Source: Methylobacterium sp. C25
Lineage (GTDB): Bacteria > Pseudomonadota > Alphaproteobacteria > Rhizobiales > Beijerinckiaceae
Reading direction: 5' to 3'
DNA length: 64,000 nucleotides
NCBI RefSeq assembly: GCF_021352225.1
Contig: NZ_JAAUVI010000003.1
Span: 1 to 64,000, forward strand
Translations under genes and position numbers: made by a program
The notes under the pieces: model-generated
Databases searched by the model: none
What the model saw: only the letters and a program-made list of their open reading frames with translations
Told to the model about the DNA's origin: nothing
Shown here: in pieces, positions 16,902 through 25,411 of the stretch
Layout of the letters: every line of letters starts with the position of its first letter
Position numbering within the stretch: position 1 is the stretch's first letter

Positions 16902-17588
16902 CTACGGATTCGCAGAATCGATTTCGTCTACTCTGAGCACCGCCGGATTTTCTCTCAAGCGTTCTGCAATGGAAGCCACGGTCTGTTTGGACAGGCGTGT
17001 GAAGGACACGGTCACATCCTCTAGCTCCGGATCATCGCCTGGACGCACCACGAACTGGCGGATCCGGGACGACCGTTCGCCCGTCGCTTCCTGCAGCGTG
17101 TTGATCGTGATCGACCCGCGTCGAACCGAAAGGCAGAGCTCGTGCGTCTTCATGCGGCCACGCCAATGTTCCTCAAGCGGCTTCACGCCAGCCAAGATGC
17201 CGAGGACCAGGATTGTCGTAGCGATCGCTGCAACATAGAGCCCCCCTCCGACCGCAAGGCCGATTGCCGCCACGGCCCACAGACTTGCAGCCGTAGTCAG
17301 CCCTTTGACGACCTCGCCGCGGAGCAGGATCGTACCGGCTCCGAGGAAACCGATGCCCGAAACGACTTGCGCAGCGACACGCGACGGATCGAGCACGACC
17401 GCTGGTTGGCCAAGCACATCACCAAAGCCGAACGCCGACACCATCATGATGAGGCAGGAGCCGACACAGACCAGCATGTGAGTTCGAAGGCCAGCGGCCC
17501 AGAGCAACCGCTCGCGTTCGAAACCGATTGCGCCACCCATGACGGAGGCCAGCGCCAATCGCGTGATCAACTCCACATTTCCCAGCAT
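16902..17588 (-). CDS. MgtC/SapB family membrane protein
   Basis: About 228 residues with an MgtC/SapB transmembrane domain (MLGNVELITRLALASVMGGAIGFERE, GLRTHMLVCVGSCLIMMVS, VVSGIGFLGAGTILL, GLTTAASLWAVAAIGLAVGGGLY) followed by a soluble C-terminal domain. MgtC proteins modulate magnesium/phosphate homeostasis and ATP synthase activity. I use the ATG at 17588, preceded by AAGGAT, rather than the GTG five codons earlier. It lies 24 bases upstream of the DUF47-PiT pair, a fitting partner because MgtC and phosphate uptake are functionally linked in enterics. Confidence 0.88.
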   Translation of the reverse strand: MLGNVELITRLALASVMGGAIGFERERLLWAAGLRTHMLVCVGSCLIMMVSAFGFGDVLGQPAVVLDPSRVAAQVVSGIGFLGAGTILLRGEVVKGLTTAASLWAVAAIGLAVGGGLYVAAIATTILVLGILAGVKPLEEHWRGRMKTHELCLSVRRGSITINTLQEATGERSSRIRQFVVRPGDDPELEDVTVSFTRLSKQTVASIAERLRENPAVLRVDEIDSANP

Positions 17589-17706
17589 GGCATCCTTGGC
17601 CACTCTGCATTTCCGCGCAGTCGAACGTGAGTAGCGGCATGGTCGAGCACGCCCCGAGCGCTAAGTTAGCATCGTTCACTTAGTCGGCAATGCAACGGAG
17701 GTGTCT

Positions 17707-17973
17707 ATGAGGACGATAGCGACGATCGCTCTGCTGATCTCGATGGGTCTGGTAGGGCCGGCCTTCGCCAAGAAGGATAGGCCGGGACCGGACTGGATCC
17801 CCGCCGATCAAGTTACTCAGAAGCTCAAGGACGCAGGCTACAGCAGCATCACTGAGTTGGAGGCAGATGACGGCCACTGGGAGGGCGAAGGCGTCAAGAA
17901 CAGTGTGAAAATGGAGTTCCACGTTGACCCGAAAACCGGGGCGATCACCAAGGAAAAGCCAGACAAAGACTGA
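17707..17973 (+). CDS. Small secreted PepSY-domain protein
   Basis: An 88-residue protein with a signal peptide (about residues 1-21, cleaved after AFA) and a PepSY-like domain (WIPADQVTQKLKDAGYSSI, ELEADDGHWEGEGVKN, FHVDPKTGAI). A GGAG site six bases before the ATG at 17707 supports that start. PepSY proteins are small periplasmic modules, often linked to metal or peptidase inhibition roles. It is divergent from mgtC. The specific function is unknown. Confidence 0.78.
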   Translation: MRTIATIALLISMGLVGPAFAKKDRPGPDWIPADQVTQKLKDAGYSSITELEADDGHWEGEGVKNSVKMEFHVDPKTGAITKEKPDKD

Positions 17974-18007
17974 TGGTGTCAGCCACCTCGGGGCAATTGC
18001 CGGCGCG

Positions 18008-18250
18008 GTGCCGCCGGTATTTCTGCTACCGAAGGCAAAACGCCAAAGACACTGTGCCTTCCTGATCGCGGTTCATCAGCGACGAGAGGCCATCCGCACC
18101 TACGCGGTCATGGCGACGTCGGCGGAGGCAGCACTGGAGCGGATGAACTCCGAAGTGCTGACGGAAGCCGCCGTCGTCGTCGTCGGTCAGCTGTCTCGCG
18201 ACTCAGCGCGCCGCTTGAAGCTCAAACCTGGAGACAAGCTGCTGGTTTGA
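18008..18250 (+). CDS. Small hypothetical protein, start uncertain
   Basis: The C-terminal 60 residues (AFLIAVHQRREAIRTYAVMATSAEAALERM ... GDKLLV) read like a real compact alpha/beta domain. There is no convincing start: GTG at 18008 is the earliest after the PepSY gene and lacks a ribosome site; ATG at 18110 would cut the domain. It may be a genuine small protein or a gene that lost its 5' end. Confidence 0.35.
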   Translation: MPPVFLLPKAKRQRHCAFLIAVHQRREAIRTYAVMATSAEAALERMNSEVLTEAAVVVVGQLSRDSARRLKLKPGDKLLV

Positions 18251-18827
18251 CCGGTTGCTGGGGCGATGAGCCCCAGCCGCTTTCCATTGGCGAGATGTCG
18301 GCCCCTCGGTGCCGCGGCTTTCATCATGATGGCGCCGATAGCTGCCATGGCTGGAATAAACGCGAAGCAGACGGTCGTGATGACTACACTCCGTCGACAT
18401 TCGGCCGACAAGCCTTTGCGTTTTGAGCTGGTCGGTCTGCCGCCATGCGTGGCGCTCGCCGAGCCATAGGGCACCTTACGCAGATCTTGCGGCAATTTAT
18501 CCAATGCAGCCCGACAAAAGTTGAAATCACTCAATTGTATTTAAGCTTCTCTATGTTGTATATTTTAAATGCCCAAACGGATTTTTGTTGGCTGCAATGA
18601 ATTAAACGCCGAGCGATTGCGAACTGCAATTCGAGGCTCGCCATGATAATTTTCGTTGACGAAATCAGCGAGAACGTTCCCGCTTGAAGATGCCGAATTG
18701 ACTTAGGAGGATCGCCGAAATTCGATGATCCTCCCGCGCTGGGGCATTGTTGGTGCGCGCTCGCGACCCTGACGATGGGGACCCATCGGTTGGCAGAGAA
18801 GAACGCACCATGCGTGACTGTCGCCGA
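18251..18827. other. Intergenic region without supported gene
   Basis: About 575 bases. The part around 18520-18660 is AT-rich and looks promoter-like but drives no recognisable gene. Short ORFs on both strands (for example 18266-18469) have no family signature or ribosome site. Confidence 0.4.
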
Positions 18828-19169
18828 TCAATAGATCGGAACACACCGATCCCAGTAGTTGCTGTAGCGATAGCCGTAGCCGCACCCGCCGCCGATGTAG
18901 ACGACGCGCCGCGGACCGTAGCCGTAGCCGCCCCATCCTCCAGCATGGCGGAAGCCGCCACCGTGACCGCCGAAATGACCGTGGCCGAAACTTCCACCGA
19001 AGTGGCCGCCACCATGGCCGCCGCCGAAGTGACCTCCACCGAAGTGGCCGCCGCCGTGGCCACCGCCGAAGTGCCCACCGAAGGCGGAGGCCCCCGTCGT
19101 CGCGGCGGCGCCGAGCGGAACTGCAATTGCAGCAGCGATGAGCAGGGACTTGAACGTCTTATTGATCAT
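18828..19169 (-). CDS. Secreted Gly/His-rich repeat protein
   Basis: A 113-residue protein with a signal peptide (MINKTFKSLLIAAAIAVPL, cleaved near SAFG), a block of repeats of the type GGHFGG and GGGHGGGHFGG (residues about 33-75), and a C-terminal Tyr/Gly-rich stretch ending in CVPIY. A GGAGAG site five bases before the ATG supports the start. Two cysteines near the end could form a disulfide. The His density suggests metal binding or a surface/matrix role; nothing is proven. The repeats also make the DNA repetitive (about 18955-19085). It stands alone. Confidence 0.7.
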   Translation of the reverse strand: MINKTFKSLLIAAAIAVPLGAAATTGASAFGGHFGGGHGGGHFGGGHFGGGHGGGHFGGSFGHGHFGGHGGGFRHAGGWGGYGYGPRRVVYIGGGCGYGYRYSNYWDRCVPIY

Positions 19170-19437
19170 AACGCTCTCCAATGTTCAGCCAAGCGGTCTG
19201 TCCGATCGGCGAATTGGAGACTTAAAGACTTTCACCAATATTGATGTGCCTCGCCGCACGCGGCCAATTGAAGCTTATCGTTGCCGCGAAATCCGTATTT
19301 AATCTGAATTCGGCACCGCGCATTCTGGGCGCAGAGGCTCGCACGCGGCCCGGACTGGCACTTTCCTACTGCGCTTTCGATCGTCTGCTGACGATGGGCC
19401 AAGTCCAGTTCTCAAATGGAAGCGGGGCCGGCATTCC
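19170..19437. other. Spacer upstream of Gly/His-rich gene
   Basis: 268 bases between the Gly/His gene and the end of the ABC ATPase gene, both on the minus strand. It should carry the Gly/His gene promoter. No convincing ORF or terminator hairpin was seen. Confidence 0.3.
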
Positions 19438-20286
19438 TCAGTGATTTTCGAAAGCGCTCCGTTTCGCGGCCGACAGACCGAGCGGCGTCAGTCGTGGAAG
19501 CGGATGAACGTTCGCCTCCGGCCTCAAGAGGTCGAGACAATGGCGCTTCATCTGCGCGAAGGTGGGATTGACGACGAGGTTGCGCTGGCGCGGCCTGTCG
19601 AAGGAGACCGGAAAATCATCGAGGATGCGGCCCGGGCGCGGGCTCATCACCAGCACCCGGTCTCCAAGGAACAGCGCCTCGTCGATGTCATGCGTCACGA
19701 AAAGGACGGTGGTCCGCAGTCGCGTCCAAACATCGAGCAGGAGTTCCTGCATTGTCAGGCGAGTTTGCGCGTCGAGTGCCCCGAACGGCTCGTCCATCAA
19801 AAGGACGCGCGGTTGGTTGATGAGCACACGCGCGATCTCGACCCGCTGCTGCATGCCGCCTGAGAGCTCCCCAGGATAGCGATCCCCGAATCCATCGAGG
19901 CCGACGAGAGAGAGGTACGTACGCGCTTCCTCGAGCCGCCGATCCTTGGCTACGCCCTTCATCTTCAGGCCAAAGGCGATGTTGTCGAGTACGCTCTTCC
20001 AAGGGAACAGCGTGTGCTGCTGGAACACGATGCCGCGCTCCGGGTCCGGCCCAGTGATCTCCTCTTCATCGACGGCGACTCGGCCGCGGCTCAGGGAAAG
20101 GTGGCCGGCAAGCGCTCCGAGCAACGTCGACTTTCCGCAGCCCGAGGGCCCAAGCAGGCAGACGAACTGACGACCCGGGATCGTGAGATTGATGTTCTCG
20201 ACGACGTCGAAAGCGGCCGCGCCCTGCCCCAGGCGGATTACGGCATCGGCGACGGCGATCCGTCCTTCCGCATGAGTGCCGATCAT
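19438..20286 (-). CDS. ABC transporter ATPase, nitrate/taurine (SsuB/TauB) type
   Basis: A 282-residue ATP-binding subunit with Walker A GPSGCGKST, Q-loop QQHTLFPW, signature LSGGMQQR, Walker B VLLMDEPFGALD and switch His in VTHDIDEAL. The subfamily is that of nitrate, taurine, aliphatic sulfonate and thiamine-precursor importers. Its start overlaps the permease stop by four bases (ATGA). It is the last gene of a three-gene import operon. The substrate cannot be read from this subunit. Confidence 0.92.
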   Translation of the reverse strand: MIGTHAEGRIAVADAVIRLGQGAAAFDVVENINLTIPGRQFVCLLGPSGCGKSTLLGALAGHLSLSRGRVAVDEEEITGPDPERGIVFQQHTLFPWKSVLDNIAFGLKMKGVAKDRRLEEARTYLSLVGLDGFGDRYPGELSGGMQQRVEIARVLINQPRVLLMDEPFGALDAQTRLTMQELLLDVWTRLRTTVLFVTHDIDEALFLGDRVLVMSPRPGRILDDFPVSFDRPRQRNLVVNPTFAQMKRHCLDLLRPEANVHPLPRLTPLGLSAAKRSAFENH

Positions 20287-21149
20287 CGTTTGTCTCCCGC
20301 GCCCTTCCAGGGTGTCGCGAGGCGGCCGAGCCGCCGCACGACCAAACTCGATCCCATGCCGAGCAGGCCGATCAGCAGCATTCCAACGACGATGTCGTCG
20401 TAATTCTGCAGGGTGTAGCTCTCCCAGGTGAAGTAGCCGATGCCGTACTGGCCCGAGATCATCTCGGCGGTCACGAGGCAGAACCAGGCCGTGCCCATGC
20501 CGATGGCTGCGCCGGTGATGATGCTCGGTGCCGCACCCGGCAGGATGACCTCTCGCAGGATCGCGACACGCCCGGCACCGAGACTGCGTGCCGCGGCGAC
20601 GAGCCGAGGGTTGATCCCTTCGACCCCGTGCACCGTGTTCAGGAGGATCGGAAACAGAGCCCCCGTGAAGGTGATGAAGGCCATCGACAGCTCGGAGGAC
20701 GGGAACATCAGGATGGCCAGGGGGATCCAGGCAACGGCCGGGATGGGCCGCAGCACCTCAAGCGGCGTCAGCAGCAGGTCGGTGGCGAGCCGTGAGCGGC
20801 CGATGGCGAGGCCGAGCCCGACACCCGCGAACAAAGCTGCCAGGAAGCCGGAGACGACGCGGGCGAGGCTCGCGCCGAGATGCGCACCGAGTTTCGGCGA
20901 GTGAAGGAGGTTCCAAGCCGCCTGCGCCGCCTCGATCGGCGTTGGGACGTTGCGGAAGGTGACGATGCCGAGATCGAGCTTCGATGCCGCCAGCAGCTGC
21001 CAGGCGATCAGGGTCAGCCCGATGGCGCTGGCACGAAGCGCAACACGCCGCAGTGGAAGCCTTTCGCCAGCCTGGGCCGCCGCGCGGCGGCTCTGGCTGG
21101 TGCGCGGCTCGATCAGCGCGGCGGCCGTGCCGAGAGCGGACGCGCTCAT
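20283..21149 (-). CDS. ABC transporter permease, SsuC/TauC type
   Basis: A 288-residue inner-membrane permease with about six helices and the EAA loop visible as AAARSLGAGRVAILREVILPGAAPSIITG. The N-terminal 35 residues are a charged cytosolic tail. It overlaps both neighbours by ATGA junctions, so the three subunits are translationally coupled. Confidence 0.91.
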   Translation of the reverse strand: MSASALGTAAALIEPRTSQSRRAAAQAGERLPLRRVALRASAIGLTLIAWQLLAASKLDLGIVTFRNVPTPIEAAQAAWNLLHSPKLGAHLGASLARVVSGFLAALFAGVGLGLAIGRSRLATDLLLTPLEVLRPIPAVAWIPLAILMFPSSELSMAFITFTGALFPILLNTVHGVEGINPRLVAAARSLGAGRVAILREVILPGAAPSIITGAAIGMGTAWFCLVTAEMISGQYGIGYFTWESYTLQNYDDIVVGMLLIGLLGMGSSLVVRRLGRLATPWKGAGDKR

Positions 21150-22561
21150 CGCGCACTCACCCGCGCCGAGCCGGCCCGCGCCGCCGCGAAATCGACGACG
21201 TCGCCGCCATTCGCCTTTGCGTAACCCTCGGCGTCGCCCTTGAGCAGGAAGGCATTCAGGTGTTTGTCCGCATCGCGGACGAACCAGGCCTGGCTCGCGA
21301 ACAGCTTGATGCCGCTGTTGCGGTCCTGCGCGTAGACCACGCGGGCGTGACCGCCATCCTTCTCGATCGCCGCCAGGGCCGCCAGCGCCGCCTCGGGCGA
21401 GGCATAGTGGCGGACATGATCCTCGCCCTTCACCCAGATCTGGGAGAGCCGGGTGGTATCGGTGATGGGCTGGCCGCTCGTGGCGTCGTTCGCCGTGAGT
21501 GGGGTCTGGGCATAGTCCTTCAGACGGGCTTCGTAGTCGACGCCTGCATCCTTGGCCGCCGTGCGGATGAAGCGGTCGTCGACGAAACGGTCGAGATCGA
21601 TGTCGGAATCGGCCTTCTTCAGCAGCTTCAACGTCTCGAAGGACGTTTTCACGGCCTGGCGGTACTCAGGCTTCCAGGTGATATCGCGAGTCTGCAGCCC
21701 GAGAGGACCGTGGAAGAGATAGGCGACCTCGGCCTCGATGCCGGTGACCTTCTCGATCAGCTGCGCGTATTTCTCGGGCTCGGCGGCGATGAGACGGTCG
21801 GCCTCGATCGCAGCGCGCAGATAAGCGGTGACGATCTCGGGATATTTCTCGGCATAGGCGGCATCGACCAGCGAGCCGTGGAAGGTCGGGGCGTCGGCCT
21901 GTGAGCCGTCGTAGATCTTCCGGGCGAAGCCGCGCCACGGAAACAGCTCCGCGAAGGGCACGAAGTCCGCGTGAGCCTCGATCTTGTTGGAAAGCAGCGC
22001 GGATCCTGCCAGCTCAGGCGCCTGGGTGATGATGTTGACGTCGCGGGCCGGGTCCCAGCCCTGCGCCTTCACCGCGCGCAGTAGCAGGCCATGGGCGGTC
22101 GAGGCGAAGGGCACGGAGATGGTGCGGCCCTTCAGGTCCGCGAAGGACTGAACGGGGGAGTCGGACGGCACGACGACGCCGTTTCCGCTGCCCTTGATGC
22201 TGCCGGAGAGAACGGAGATGAACAGGCTCTGCCGCCCGGCCTTGTTGAAGGCATAGCCGTTCAGCGAACCCGGGAAATCGGCCATGGCGCCGAGATCGAG
22301 CTTACCGGCGACCATCTCATTGGTGAGCGGAGCGCCACTCGTGAAGTTACGCCATTGGATGTCGTAGCTCGCATCCTTGTACTTGCCGTCATGTGGCAAG
22401 TACTTCTCCAGCAGCTTCAACTCGCGGATCAGCAGGCCGCCGGTCGCGCAGTTGATCGTGGTGTCTTGCGTACCGACGGCGACGCGGATCGTCTCGGCAT
22501 GCGCTGTACCGATCGCGGTCGCAGTGAGGAGGATGGCGGCAAGATTGCGCGAGAAGGTCAC
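21146..22561 (-). CDS. ABC substrate-binding protein with C-terminal NosL-like domain
   Basis: About 471 residues. A GTG start at 22561 gives a clean signal peptide (TFSRNLAAILLTATAIGTAHA). The first 340 or so mature residues form an NMT1/SsuA-type binding lobe pair (GGLLIRELKLLEKYLP, VAGKLDLGAMADFPG, SVPFASTAHGLLLRA). The last 110 (YASPEAALAALAAIEKDGG, ASQAWFVRD, KGDAEGYAKANGGDVVDF) resemble NosL, the copper-binding accessory protein of nitrous oxide reductase. The classic NosL cysteine lipobox is not expected in a fusion, and I do not see the NosL metal motif clearly. Typical SsuA/TauA proteins are about 320-340 residues, so the tail is a real addition. The fusion suggests a metal-linked or redox-linked ligand. 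That is inference. Confidence 0.82.
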   Translation of the reverse strand: MTFSRNLAAILLTATAIGTAHAETIRVAVGTQDTTINCATGGLLIRELKLLEKYLPHDGKYKDASYDIQWRNFTSGAPLTNEMVAGKLDLGAMADFPGSLNGYAFNKAGRQSLFISVLSGSIKGSGNGVVVPSDSPVQSFADLKGRTISVPFASTAHGLLLRAVKAQGWDPARDVNIITQAPELAGSALLSNKIEAHADFVPFAELFPWRGFARKIYDGSQADAPTFHGSLVDAAYAEKYPEIVTAYLRAAIEADRLIAAEPEKYAQLIEKVTGIEAEVAYLFHGPLGLQTRDITWKPEYRQAVKTSFETLKLLKKADSDIDLDRFVDDRFIRTAAKDAGVDYEARLKDYAQTPLTANDATSGQPITDTTRLSQIWVKGEDHVRHYASPEAALAALAAIEKDGGHARVVYAQDRNSGIKLFASQAWFVRDADKHLNAFLLKGDAEGYAKANGGDVVDFAAARAGSARVSAR

Positions 22562-22758
22562 GTCGTAGGCTCCAAGGGAGAGACACGGCCGGCGCGACGG
22601 GGAGAGATCCAGCCGGCGCGACGACCAGGTCATTGAATCTGTTGGAAGCTAGAGTTTCGCGAGCAATTAATTGCATTTGGAGTACGCGACGGTTGATCTG
22701 CGGCGGATAATGTTGGCGCAGAGAAATTATATCTCCTAATACATGGCAACGAGGGATA

Positions 22759-23640
22759 ATGTCTCTTCGAATGCTGGATATTTGGAATGGCTCCAGACCG
22801 GCTGCGCTCCATAATCCGCGCTTGCGACTGCCACGCGGCCAAGCCCGGTCGAGGCGCAGAGATTTTGGCTCCATCATGTCGTCGGCGACGATCGCCCTGC
22901 CCGAACGCCGCAGACCGGCGCCCCTGATCGCGAGTGCTCTGTTCCTGAGCGAGACGATCGAGGGCCTCGATGACGGCGCGAGCTTTCTCGATCGCCTGGC
23001 GCCAGCGGAGACCGTACGCATCCGCGAAGCGGGCCGATCCATCAGCCTTCGTGCGGGTGAGAGCGTCTTCACTCAGGGCGACGCGCACGAGGGCATCTTC
23101 CTGATAGAGACCGGGCGCGTGCGGGTATTCTATTCCGGTCCTTCGGGGCGGCAGGTGACGCTAGCCTATTGGACACCAGGCCATTTCATTGGCGGCCCGA
23201 GCATCTATGGCGGCGGCTGTCACCAATGGTCGGGCGTCGCCATCGAGCCGGTGAAGGTGACCGTGCTCTCGAGCGCGACGCTGCGCAGCCTGATCCGCCA
23301 GATGCCGAACTTCGCCCTGTGTCTGATCGAGGCTCTCGAAGCGAAGGGCCGCTGCTACACGGCGATGGCGCAGATGCTCGGCACCCGCTCGGTGATCGAA
23401 CGGCTGGCGCAATTGCTCCTGAATCTCGGCGATCTTTACGGGACCACCGAGAACAGCGCCGTCGTGATCCGCCGCCGCATCACGCATGACGAAATCGCGG
23501 CGCTCGTCGGCTCGACCCGGCAGTGGGTGACGATGATGCTGAAGCGGTTCCAGCGTGAGGGAGTGATTGCGATCGACTCGCATCACATCAGGCTGGTGCG
23601 GCCGGGCCGTCTGCAGGAAATTGTTCTGACGGAAGGCTGA
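22759..23640 (+). CDS. Crp/Fnr-family regulator
   Basis: A Crp/Fnr regulator with a cyclic-nucleotide-type beta-roll (SLRAGESVFTQGDAHEGIFLIETGRVRVFY) and a C-terminal HTH (THDEIAALVGSTRQWVTMMLKRF). No N-terminal Fe-S cysteine set is visible, so it is not a canonical Fnr. The ATG at 22759 follows GAGGGA closely; the ATG at 22876 would remove a 39-residue basic leader that is unusual for the family and may be the true start. It is divergent from the ABC importer and probably controls it. Confidence 0.85.
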   Translation: MSLRMLDIWNGSRPAALHNPRLRLPRGQARSRRRDFGSIMSSATIALPERRRPAPLIASALFLSETIEGLDDGASFLDRLAPAETVRIREAGRSISLRAGESVFTQGDAHEGIFLIETGRVRVFYSGPSGRQVTLAYWTPGHFIGGPSIYGGGCHQWSGVAIEPVKVTVLSSATLRSLIRQMPNFALCLIEALEAKGRCYTAMAQMLGTRSVIERLAQLLLNLGDLYGTTENSAVVIRRRITHDEIAALVGSTRQWVTMMLKRFQREGVIAIDSHHIRLVRPGRLQEIVLTEG

Positions 23641-23755
23641 ACTTTGGCTCGACTTCGAGACTGACTGCATCGGGTTTGCGGACGCGTTTCACGCTTACGA
23701 CGATCTGATCGATGCCCTCGGAGCGGGCGCGAATACTCGGACAAGTCTGAGCGCA

Positions 23756-24721
23756 TTAGCGGAGATCCGCCCTCAGATCGCGCACGCCGCGCCCCAGTCG
23801 GCGGCGCAAGAGCACGCGCAGCGTGGCACCGTCGACATAGCCGACCTCGGCGGCGATGGCTTCGAGATCGAGGCCGCTGCCGTGCAGCAAGGATTGGGCG
23901 CGCTCGACCCGCAGGTCCTGGACATAGGCGAGCGGTGACTTGCCCAGCACCGCCTGGCACCGCCGCTGCAGCGAGCGCGGACTCGTCGCGAGCGCATCCG
24001 CGGCCTCCCCCAGGGAGAAACCACCGCTCAGGTGATCCCGAGCCCAGCGCTCGAAGCGCAGGACGAGGGGGTCGGCCTGAGCGAGGTGGTTCGGGATGAT
24101 GTAGGGGGCCTGCGCCGAGCGGATATCCGCCAGCAGGTAGCGCGAAACCAGGGCCGCCAACTCGGGGCTGGCCTTGCGGATCAGCCAGAGCGCGAGATCG
24201 AGGTGCCCCATCGCGGCGCCGGCGGTGACGCCGATCTCCGAGGGCACCAGCATCCGGGATTCGTCGAGCAGCACCCGCGGGTAGCATTGCCGGAAATACG
24301 GCGCGAGCGACCAGGTCGTCGTCGCCTCGCGGCCGTCGAGGAGGCCGGCTTCGGCGAGCAGGAAGGTGCCGATGCAGGAGGCGGCGATGGAGATCCCGGC
24401 CGCGTGCCATCGTTGCAGCTGGGCCTTCGCGTCCCGGACATCCGGCCGCTCCAGCGCAGCCGCGAGCGCGTCGGGCGTCGTCGCCTTGAGCGCCGGGACG
24501 ATCACCCAGTCCGGCTTGAGGTCGGGGTCGATGACGTCGACCGGGACGATCAGCCCCTGCGCCGTGCGTACCTTCCGCCGGACCCCCACGGTCGTCACCT
24601 CGAAATGCGGGCTGCCGCCCATCACCCTCGTCGAGAGGCCGCGGGCCGTCGCGAAGGCGTCGAGCGTCACGGTCAGGCCCGTATCGAACAAGCCCTCCAG
24701 GGCGAGGATGACGATGTGCAT
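23756..24721 (-). CDS. GlxA-family AraC regulator with DJ-1/PfpI domain
   Basis: A 321-residue regulator: an N-terminal amidase-like DJ-1/PfpI domain (residues about 1-170, Cys elbow in AASCIGTFLLAEAG) and a C-terminal AraC double HTH (about 220-315; GFSLGEAADALATSPRSLQRRCQAVLG). GlxA-type proteins sense metabolites through the inactive amidase fold. It is divergent from the small barrel protein and MFS exporter genes at 24985-27109 and is their probable activator. Confidence 0.88.
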   Translation of the reverse strand: MHIVILALEGLFDTGLTVTLDAFATARGLSTRVMGGSPHFEVTTVGVRRKVRTAQGLIVPVDVIDPDLKPDWVIVPALKATTPDALAAALERPDVRDAKAQLQRWHAAGISIAASCIGTFLLAEAGLLDGREATTTWSLAPYFRQCYPRVLLDESRMLVPSEIGVTAGAAMGHLDLALWLIRKASPELAALVSRYLLADIRSAQAPYIIPNHLAQADPLVLRFERWARDHLSGGFSLGEAADALATSPRSLQRRCQAVLGKSPLAYVQDLRVERAQSLLHGSGLDLEAIAAEVGYVDGATLRVLLRRRLGRGVRDLRADLR

Positions 24722-24984
24722 GGCGTGAACGATACCAAAGTTGTCAGTTACGACACTACAGCGAAGTCCGGCCCGGAGCTATTTCCAGTGTCCATCGGGA
24801 CCGGATGGTGCGCGGAGCCAAGAGGCTTCCCGCTGCGGTCAAACGCCTGAGCCGTCGCGCGTTCTTCCAGCCCGCGCCGGAGCGCATAAGTGGCACGAAC
24901 GACAACGATGAGGGCGATCGCGCCACCAGGACCGGATGCCGTCGCGGCTCCCGAGACTGCCCCGCAACGACCTGGAGACCACTC

Positions 24985-25278
24985 ATGAAGTTCTTCGCGA
25001 TCGGTTCGATCACCAAGCCCCTCTCCGACGAGCAGCGCCAGCAGATCATGCCGAAGGAGGTGCCCGCGACGCTCAAGCTCTATCTCGACGGCCGGATCGA
25101 GCAGTTCTGGTATCGGCAGGACAAGCCCGGCGTGATCTTCCTGGTGGAAGCCGGCTCCGCGGAGCAGGCCCAGACCGCCGTCGAGGCCCTGCCGCTCGTG
25201 ACCGAGGGGTTCGCCCAATACGAGGTCTTCCCCGTCGGCCCCCTCGCGCCCCTGGGCATGCTCATCCAGCCGCGCTGA
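24985..25278 (+). CDS. Small dimeric alpha/beta-barrel protein (muconolactone isomerase-like)
   Basis: A 97-residue cytosolic protein starting MKFFAIGSITKPLS after GGAGACC. The pattern (KLYLDGRIEQFWYRQDKPGVIFLVEAGSAEQAQTAVEALPLV, then FEVFPVGPLAPL-like end) is that of the muconolactone isomerase/YciI-like ferredoxin fold. It is divergent from the glxA-type gene and lies 133 bases before the MFS gene. The secreted protein at 26708-27109 is its paralogue: both share YLDGxIxQWY-type and PLxPL stretches. The role is unknown; a stress- or small-molecule-binding protein is plausible. Confidence 0.75.
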   Translation: MKFFAIGSITKPLSDEQRQQIMPKEVPATLKLYLDGRIEQFWYRQDKPGVIFLVEAGSAEQAQTAVEALPLVTEGFAQYEVFPVGPLAPLGMLIQPR

Positions 25279-25411
25279 GGCGCAACCCGCGCCGCGCTCC
25301 CGGCGAGGCCCCATCGGAGATGGCCGGTCGGATGATCAACCGTCCCCGGTGAGCGGCCGCCGGGGGCTCGTGCCCAGCCTTCGTTCTCATCACCCGCACG
25401 TAGGTGCAGCC

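Noticed and set aside
18955..19085. Tandem DNA repeats that could suggest a CRISPR array
   Set aside because: They are in-frame codon repeats of the Gly/His protein, without unique spacers of fixed length or cas genes.
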